Shown here: positions 57,723 through 64,000 of the stretch, in pieces | How the letters are laid out: each line of letters starts with the position of its first letter | Position numbering within the stretch: the first letter of the stretch is position 1 | NCBI GenBank assembly: GCA_024509875.1 | Contig: JAMPIV010012204.1 | Location: 124,001 to 188,000 of the forward strand | Source: Oreohelix idahoensis | Taxonomy: Eukaryota; Mollusca; Gastropoda; Stylommatophora; Oreohelicidae | Direction: 5' to 3' | DNA: 64,000 bases | Translations under genes and position numbers: made by a program | Notes under the pieces: generated by a model | What the model was told of the DNA's origin: nothing | Databases searched by the model: none | The model's input: the letters and a program-made list of their open reading frames with translations, nothing else

Positions 57723-57797
57723 CTGACATACACAATTACGAGTTGTTCTCCCACACAAGTTATAAAATAATTAAATAGACACTGTAACCAGTGTACC

Positions 57798-58047
57798 GAG
57801 TGTCCGACTGACAGAGTGGTTAGCGTGCTGGTATCTCTCAGCAATGGTGCCGGGTTCTACTCAAAGTATCGACATGCTCCACTCCACCCAACTGTAAATG
57901 GGCACCAGGTTTTGCTCTTGAGTTAGGGAAGGAAAAGGCAGCGAGGAAGAGAACTGGTCACCCTCCTCTGGATGCTGGACCTAGTATAGTGAAGTCTCTA
58001 ACACTTCACTGTCCTACGGCAGTATCTGCTATGGGATTACCTTTGCC
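57798..58047 (+). mobile_element. SINE-1 copy
   Basis: The head GTCCGACTGACAGAGTGGTTAG and B-box region CCGGGTTCTACTCAAAG are followed by the full body, with GTTAGGGAAGGAAAAGG, CCTCTGGATGCTGGACC, and TCTCTAACACTTCACTGTCC. The end is TATCTGCTATGGGATTACC. It is the best second copy for defining the family with 2950-3207. Confidence 0.85.
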
Positions 58048-58584
58048 TTTCCTAATCAGTATACCACACCACGCGGTCTTTTATCTTCGGACATATAACC
58101 GACGGACCTAAGGTTAAGACTGAACGGAACGTACCTAGCCAAAACGAGATAATACTCTGTATGTTAACGGAAGACATAGTCACGAGGCTTCACCTCATTG
58201 TTACAATGTGGTGACTTCAAGGCTTAGTCCTGGAGTTTAAAACTAAGATTCTTTTCCTCAGCCATACATACACGTGCGTAGACAGACTCACACATTTCCT
58301 TTCTACATTCTAATTGTACATTTCTTCCTTATACCATCCATTCTTCCTCTTAATTCATTTCCTCCAACACTCCTACAAAGCAGGGTAAAAGAAATTAAAA
58401 GGAGTCTCGCCTTCCACTCCTCTCGCAAATATAATTACTCCTGCCCAGAAAGTTTCCTGGACCAGGGAGTGCTCAAGACTATAACAGGGGCGTAGCCGAG
58501 TAAAATTTTTTGAGTAGGTGAGATGAATGAAAAATATAACATCATCATTATTTCCCTTTTTGTTCGTTATGGGGGAATGGAGAC
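58048..58584. other. No gene recognised
   Basis: Unique-looking sequence. A short frame at 58274-58495 has no recognisable motif. AACAGGGGCGTAGCCGAG at 58483-58500 resembles a frequent dispersed-repeat start, but I cannot bound an element. Confidence 0.45.
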
Positions 58585-58795
58585 ATGACTACAGCTGCTC
58601 CTCATACAGGAAGCCTGCACTAAACATTCACATGCTCTTACAGTAGTGGTTTATGTAGCAAGTTATTTGACATGATGAGGTTGCCAGCCTCATGCCCAAC
58701 CTCATGTTAGTTGCCTTGTACGACATGCCTGAGGCAGTAGTAGTCCATGTTCCTTCTTTGTCTCATCAGAGGACCCCAGGATACATAACATTCAA
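58585..58795 (+). repeat. Family P repeat, copy 4
   Basis: The longest uninterrupted copy. It reads GACATGATGAGGTTGCCAGCC, then CCCAACCTCATGTTAGTTGCC, then TACGACATGCCTGAGGCAG, ending near TCATCAGAGGACCCC. Several inverted repeats are visible inside. Confidence 0.7.
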
Positions 58796-59129
58796 ATGTC
58801 GCCCTATACAATAGACTTAACGTTGATAACTCTGAAAGTCGGGCACAACGAAGAGTTAGATAACATGGACTGAAAGAGTGGCGGGAATTAGAAAAAAACG
58901 GGAGAATATACTGTGAGGTGAATGGAAACAGGCAGTGTATGACATATTGGGATATGGGATATAGAAATGGCCAACTGTACGGCTACAAGATCTTTGTCAG
59001 GGACAAGTGAACAAGAACAGTAGAGAGCAGAGAATTAAGATAAATGCGTAATAAAAATGTGGTTAAAATAACAACAAACAAAAGGCGAATTACTGTTAGA
59101 ATCATTATCTTCTTTCATGCTCGAGGCGT
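58796..59129. other. No gene recognised
   Basis: About 330 bases with no frame, repeat match or terminus that I can support. Confidence 0.45.
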
Positions 59130-59402
59130 TGAAGATAAATTCGCGTCACTATGGTACATCCTTAGATTAATCACTCTAACACGGTATATCCTTAGATAAA
59201 TTCACTTAACTACGGAATATCTTTAGATAAATTCGCTTGAATACGGGTATATCCTTAGATAAACTCATTTAACTACGGTTTATCTTTAGATAAATTCACG
59301 TGACTACGGTATATCTTTAGATACATTCGCTTAACTTCGGTATATCTTTAGATAAATTCGCTTAACTACGGTATATCTTTAGATAAATTCGCGTCACTAC
59401 GC
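59130..59402. repeat. ~35-bp minisatellite
   Basis: Units like CTACGGTATATCTTTAGATAA followed by ATTCGCTTAA recur about eight times with substitutions. Confidence 0.9.
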
Positions 59403-59429
59403 ACTGTTGCGCAGTGTAGTGTACTCGTA

Positions 59430-59580
59430 TCTGAGGAGGCGACTAATTATGAGGTTATGCACGGGGCTGCCAACCTCATAATATAAAACCAACTGCTGCA
59501 GTAGCCACTGCTACAAGACCACATAAATGCTTTAGTGAAGAGTCCAGCAAGGTGGCCAGCTCAAGTGGTGACTCTATGCT
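59430..59580 (-). repeat. Family P repeat, copy 5 (reverse, degenerate)
   Basis: On the minus strand TATGAGGTTGGCAGCCCCG, then CATAACCTCATAATTAGTCG, matches the family core. Confidence 0.55.
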
Positions 59581-59805
59581 CCACAGGGAACGAAAAGGGA
59601 AATAACGATAATGGAGATTATTTACTCAAATACAAGATTATATCATGGCTTGTCATCCCCAGTAGATAAAGTAATGTGTTACATTTGTCTAATGAATTGA
59701 GCGACAAAAAATGGTGCTATCATTTCTATACACTTTGACCTCTATAAAAGACAACAATAAAAACAACCAACACATTTTATCAACGAAAATTTGTCTCCTT
59801 ATCAT

Positions 59806-60945
59806 CGCGTGTGTCTTTCACGTAGTGTGAGTGTGTCTTTAACGTTGTGTGAGTGTGTCTTTAACGTTGTGTGTGTGTGTCTTTCAGGTAGTGTGTGTGT
59901 GTCTTTAACGTAGTGTGAGTGTGTCTTTCACGTAGTGTGAGTGTGTCTTTCACGTAGTGTGAGTGTGTCTTTAACGTAGTGTGAGTGTGTCTGTAACGTA
60001 GTGTGAGTGTGTCTTTAACGTGGTGTGAGTATGTCTTTCAGGTAGTGTGTGTGTGTCTTTCACGCAGTGTGAATCTGTCTTTAAGGTAGTGTGAGTGTGT
60101 CTTTCAGGTAGTGTGTGTCTTTAACGTAATGTGAGTGTGTCCGTGTTTTTAACGTAGTGTGTGTGTGTCTTTCATGTAGTGTGAGTGTGTCTCTCAGGTA
60201 GTGTGTGTGTGTGTGTCTTTAACGTAGTGTGTGTGTCTTTAACGTAGTGTGTGTGTGTCTTTGAGGTAGTGTGAGTGTCTTTCACGTATTGTGTGTGTGT
60301 CTTTCATGTAGTGTGTGTGTGTCTTTCACGTAGTGTGTGTGTGTCTTTAACGTAGTGTGTGTCTTTCAGGTAGTGTGAGTGTGTCTTTCACGTACTGTGT
60401 GTATGTCTTTCATGTAGTGTGTGTGTGTCTTTCACGTAGTGTGAGTGTGTCTTTCACGTAGTGTGAGTGTGTCTTTCATGTAGTGTGAGTGTGTCTTTCA
60501 TGTAGTGTGTGTGTGTCTTTCATATAGTGTGAGTGTGTCTTTCACGTAGTGTGTGTATGTCTTTAACGTAGTGTGTGTGTGTCTTTCAGGTAGTGTGTGT
60601 GTGTGTCTTTGTCTTTCATGTAGTGTGAGTGCGTCTTTTATGTAGTGTGTGTGTGTCTTTCATGTAGTGTGTGTGTGTCTTTCATGTAGTGTGAGTGTCT
60701 TTCACGTAATGTGAGTGTGTCTTTCATGTAGTGTGAGTGTGTCTTTCATTTAGTGTGAGTGTGTCTTTCACGTAGTGTGTGTGTGTCTTTCACGTAGTGT
60801 ATGTGTGTCTTTCACGTAGTGTATATGTGTCTTTCACGTAATGTATGTGTGTCTTTCACGTCGTGTATATGTGTCTTTCACGTAGTGTATGTGTCTTTCA
60901 CGTAGTGTATATGTATCTTTCACGTCGTGTATGTCTTTCACGTAA
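59806..60945. repeat. ~22-bp GT-rich minisatellite, about 50 units
   Basis: Units such as GTAGTGTGTGTGTGTCTTTCAC vary as ACG/AGG/ATG before GTAGT and in GTGTGAGTGTGT spacing. The array is 1.14 kb, and a few units continue after the mariner at 61819-61846, which shows the array was interrupted. Confidence 0.95.
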
Positions 60946-61818
60946 TACGAGGGACGGTCAAAAAGTAATGCCTCGTAATTTTTAATTTCATTCAATAGGC
61001 AAGAAAACAGATAAAATTCACATTGAAATGTAGCCCCAAGTCTGAACTTCAAAAATTTATTTCTCAATGTAGTCTCCGTTATTTGTTACAGTTTTTTTTT
61101 CCATCTTCTCACAAGGGCATGTATCCCCGCACGGTAAAAATTTGTGTTCTTTTTCCTAAACCACTGGCGTACGGCGCGTTTAAGGGTCTCTGTGTCCTCA
61201 AAGCGATGTCCGCGAAGATCTTCTTTCAGTGGTCCAAACAGATAGAAGTCAGAAGGTGCAAGATCGGGACTGTAAGGGGGATGTGGTAATAATGTCCAGC
61301 CAAATTCTGCAATCGCATCAATGGTGCGTTTAGCGGTGTGTGGCGTGGCATTATCGTGCAACAGTGGTGCAGTTCTCTGATCTTTTAATGGGTAAAGTCG
61401 CCGAAGACGACCTCTAAGCACTTCTTTCTTGTCGGCGATGTTGTGTGATGCCATTCCATTGACTGTCTCTTGGATTCTAGTTTAAAAAAATGAACCCAAG
61501 TCTCATCACCTGTCACAATATTCGATAAAAACTCTTCTCCTTCAGTTTCGTAACGGTGCAGGAGGTTGATGACTATGGTTTTCCTTGTTTCTTTATGTCT
61601 GTCTGTCAACATTCTATGACATAACGTTGTTTTAACCGAACGTCTTTGGCAGCCATTTTTAAACTGTTACAGTGGTGCCACCTGTTACTGAAACAGGTTG
61701 GTAATGCTATACAGTGCAGAAGAGTGTGAGGAATCCTGCTAAATTTACAAATTGCACACTGATGCAGTATTTACATACATAAAAAATAGGAGGCATTACT
61801 TTTTGACCTTCCCTCGTA
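60946..61818 (-). mobile_element. Mariner element, internally deleted
   Basis: The element 60948-61816 lies between TA dinucleotides. The inverted termini CGAGGGACGGTCAAAAAGTA (left) and CGAGGGAAGGTCAAAAAGTA (right, read inward) differ at one position. At 869 bp it is about two-thirds of a full mariner. It is inserted in the 22-bp minisatellite. Confidence 0.95.
61086..61620 (-). pseudogene. Mariner transposase, catalytic half (broken)
   Basis: A SETMAR/mariner-type DD34D transposase remnant. The first catalytic Asp lies in IVTGDETWVHFF (frame 61385-61612), the second in LLHDNATPHTA, and the third in YSPDLAPSDFYLFG (frame 61086-61454). The two frames overlap through a frameshift near 61420. 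The paired HTH DNA-binding N-terminus (about 120-150 residues) is missing, as is a stretch between the first and second Asp. It would bind the termini and cut at TA; this copy cannot. Confidence 0.92.
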
Positions 61819-61846
61819 TATGTGTGTCCTTCACATAGTGTAGAAG

Positions 61847-62199
61847 CTACTTAACACACAAAGCAATGGTCGTACCACTGAGATAATTTTTTTAATGCAA
61901 ATTAAAAAAAGACATGCAATACACTCTTGTGAAAAGACATTCACTATCGTGGAACCCTAAAACGGACCACGAATAAAAAAAAAAGCTAGGAGAGACACCT
62001 TCAGAAGAATCATAGACAGAGAACAAACAGAAAACGGAAAGAGTGTAGTAGTCTGTAACAACATCGCACAAAAGAGATGCTTCAAAGTGGGTGAAATAAT
62101 TATCAACGCCCTATTCTACAAATTGTTTTAGGACAAAAATAAATTATGAATAAAATCTCCTTCTAGTCCTCAACTTGTTCGCCGTATATATTTTTCTAG
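61847..62199. other. No gene recognised
   Basis: AT-rich sequence between two tandem arrays, with A runs at 61975-61983. No supported feature. Confidence 0.5.
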
Positions 62200-63060
62200 A
62201 TCTCCCCACCACTCTGTTCACAGCATGTTTTTTACATCTCTCCACCACTCTGTTCACAGCATGTTTTTTTACATCTCTCCACCACTCTGTTCACTGCATG
62301 TTTTTTACATCTCTCCACCACTCTGTTCACTGCATGTTTTTTACATCTCTCCACCACTCTGTTCACAGCATGTTTTTTACATCTCTCCACCACTCTGTTC
62401 ACTGCATGTTTTTTACATCTCTCCACCACTCTGTTCACTGCATGTTTTTTTACATCTCTCCACCACTCTGTTCACAGCATGTTTTTTACATCTCTCCACC
62501 ACTCTGTTCACTGCATGTTTTTTTACATCTCTCCACCACTCTGTTCACTGCATGTTTTTTTACATCTCTCCACCACTCTGTTCACTGCATGTTTTTTTAC
62601 ATCTCTCCACCACTCTGTTCACTGCATGTTTTTTACATCTCTCCACCACTCTGTTCTTCTTCTTCTTCCGTCCTTAGCCACCGACCGTCAAAGCAGTCAG
62701 TGGCCATTACGCCTAGTGGCGTCTTAGGGCAACAGCAGATAGGTTTTCTTTGCCATTGTTTCCCATCACGCCTATTGGCGTCTTTAGGGCAACGGCAAAT
62801 CAATCCATTTGCTGTTGTTTCCGTAATCGAAGTGACTGGCAAACGGGTGATCAGCCCGTTGGTCACCACTCTGTTCACTGCATGTTTTTTTACATCTCTC
62901 CGCCACTCTGTTCACTGCATGTTTTTTAAATCGTTCCACCACTCTGTTCACTGCATGTTGTCTAGGTTTCTCAGCCACTCTGTTCACTGCATGTTGTCTA
63001 GGTTTCTCAGCCACTCTGTTCCCTGCATGTGTTCTAGAATTCTCAGCCACCCTGTTCACA
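62200..63060. repeat. ~33-bp minisatellite, split by SINE-3
   Basis: Units of about ACATCTCTCCACCACTCTG then TTCACTGCATGTTTTTT, 33-36 bp, about 14 times before 62656. They resume after 62864 with more diverged units (TCTAGGTTTCTCAGCCACTC). Variable T-run length shifts the frame, so the open frames (to 323 codons) are artefacts. Confidence 0.94.
62644..62876 (-). mobile_element. SINE-3 copy with 13-bp duplication
   Basis: A 207-bp insert (62657-62863) is flanked by CACCACTCTGTTC at 62644-62656 and 62864-62876. The two copies I compared differ at only a few positions, so it is recent. Because the target is itself a tandem repeat, the duplication could be fortuitous, but both element ends agree with the copy at 48358-48569. 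Confidence 0.9.
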
Positions 63061-63415
63061 GTATTTTTCCTAAATCTATCTTTTCACACAATGCCTATAT
63101 TTTATATATCTCAACCTCGCTGTTAACTGTCTGTATTTTTCTATAAATCTCAAGCTCTCTATTCACGCTGCATGTTTCACTCTCTGCATATTTTAAATAA
63201 GTTTCATCCTCTATTTTTGACTCTCTGCATCTTTTAAATGTATCTTAGCCTTAGTTCACTCTCTGTATGTTGTCTATATCTCTTAGCCTCTCCATTCACT
63301 GTCGTTTTCGAATCCCTCAGCCTTTATGTCCTCTGTCTGTATGTTTCTTTATCTCTCAGCCTCTCTACTAACAGTCATATGTTTTCTGGGATCTCCCAGC
63401 CTCTCTGTTTTGCAG
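63061..63415. repeat. Degenerate continuation of the 33-bp array
   Basis: Loosely repeated CTCAGCCTCTCTNTTCACTG elements with about 35-45 bp spacing and decaying similarity. No gene. Confidence 0.65.
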
Positions 63416-64000
63416 ATGTTAAAAAAAAATATGAACTTCATATTTGAGAATTCAGACGTGCCAATTTTTCACTATCTCTATCAAATTAAAAACTTCCCAT
63501 CTCCAGCTTCCCCAGTAGCCAAAGGACGCCACGCCTCTGACCCCAAGCAACTGAATCAGGCAACCCTCGTGAGCGATCTCGTCTGAGAGTTTTAAACAAA
63601 ACTGATTAGAACGACCCCCAAATTAAACTTGTTAATCTCCGTGAGCCTGGTCCCCGTTATTCACCTACCAAGCGGGGTAACTCGGGGGCCAAGCACTTAA
63701 CTCTTATCATTTCTTATCTCGTCACCCGCCAATTTTTGTTGTCTGTCTATCCCGTTGTCCAAAATATTCCTGGATATTTTATACCGCTTTTCTTGATTAA
63801 CCTTACAACTCCGAACTGTCGGATTTCTGCCCCAGGCACGCTTAATAGCAAAACCCACGCAAATAAAAAAGGAAGCGCGTGAAATTTTTACTAAATGTAA
63901 AATGTAAAAAAGTGTTTTAAAAAAGTGTAAAATATAAATATTTGAAAAAAGAAGAAATTATCACTAGTCGATATTTTTAACGCGAAGTATTTTTGTTTAA
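63416..64000. other. No gene recognised at the window end
   Basis: Mixed sequence with a short frame to 63586 that has no motif. The last 150 bases are A-rich. An element or gene could begin beyond the window. Confidence 0.45.

Noticed and set aside
59806..60945. CRISPR-like repeat array
   Set aside because: Units are contiguous, without unique spacers, in a eukaryotic setting; this is a minisatellite.
62175..63146. 323-codon frame in the 33-bp array
   Set aside because: A tandem-repeat translation that runs straight through an antisense SINE-3; the repeat T runs shift the frame.

Overview
The window looks like repeat-dense intergenic DNA from an animal genome. It is AT-rich and intron-poor, and it holds Ty3/gypsy, LINE, hAT, mariner, Helitron-like and tRNA-derived SINE copies among long micro- and minisatellites. 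A marine invertebrate, perhaps a mollusc, is my best guess from element style; nothing in the sequence proves it. I found no convincing single-copy host gene: every long reading frame belongs to a transposable element or is an artefact of a simple repeat.

Layout. 1-3.7 kb: a 1.5-kb CTTT-rich tract, then tRNA-derived SINEs and a GAA-tailed retroposon. 3.8-24.1 kb: one 2.4-kb solo LTR (family S) split by a tandem LTR-internal-LTR-internal-LTR array of a Ty3/gypsy-class element (family G1). 24-26.4 kb: SINEs, a dispersed palindromic repeat and (GA)n. 26.4-45.4 kb: a stack of nested insertions. An RTE-like LINE was hit by an hAT element, which carries Helitron-like ends. A second gypsy-class element (G2, 27719-44291) sits inside that. 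G2 in turn carries an RTE-like LINE in its 5' LTR and a 5-kb I-like LINE, encoding an RNase H, in its gag. 45.4-48.2 kb: LINE debris, a second hAT element and a 142-bp tandem repeat. 48.2-50.8 kb: a second, inverted copy of solo LTR S. 51-64 kb: minisatellites of several periods (232, 63, 20, 36, 22 and 33 bp), each partly invaded by SINEs or a mariner, with no recognisable gene.

Two points stand out. First, G1 and G2 both encode protease-integrase-reverse transcriptase-RNase H in that order. This is the Copia-like order known among gypsy elements only from the Gmr1 type. Second, at least eight insertions end in (GAA)n and most are bounded by 8-14 bp target duplications. They include the I-like LINE and two short non-autonomous families, so one LINE machinery may have mobilised them all.

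The elements do not form a functional gene network. They interact as autonomous and parasitic mobile DNA, and the nesting gives a relative order of insertion. G1 is the youngest-looking: its three LTRs differ at only a handful of sites. Its coding region is broken mostly at homopolymer runs.
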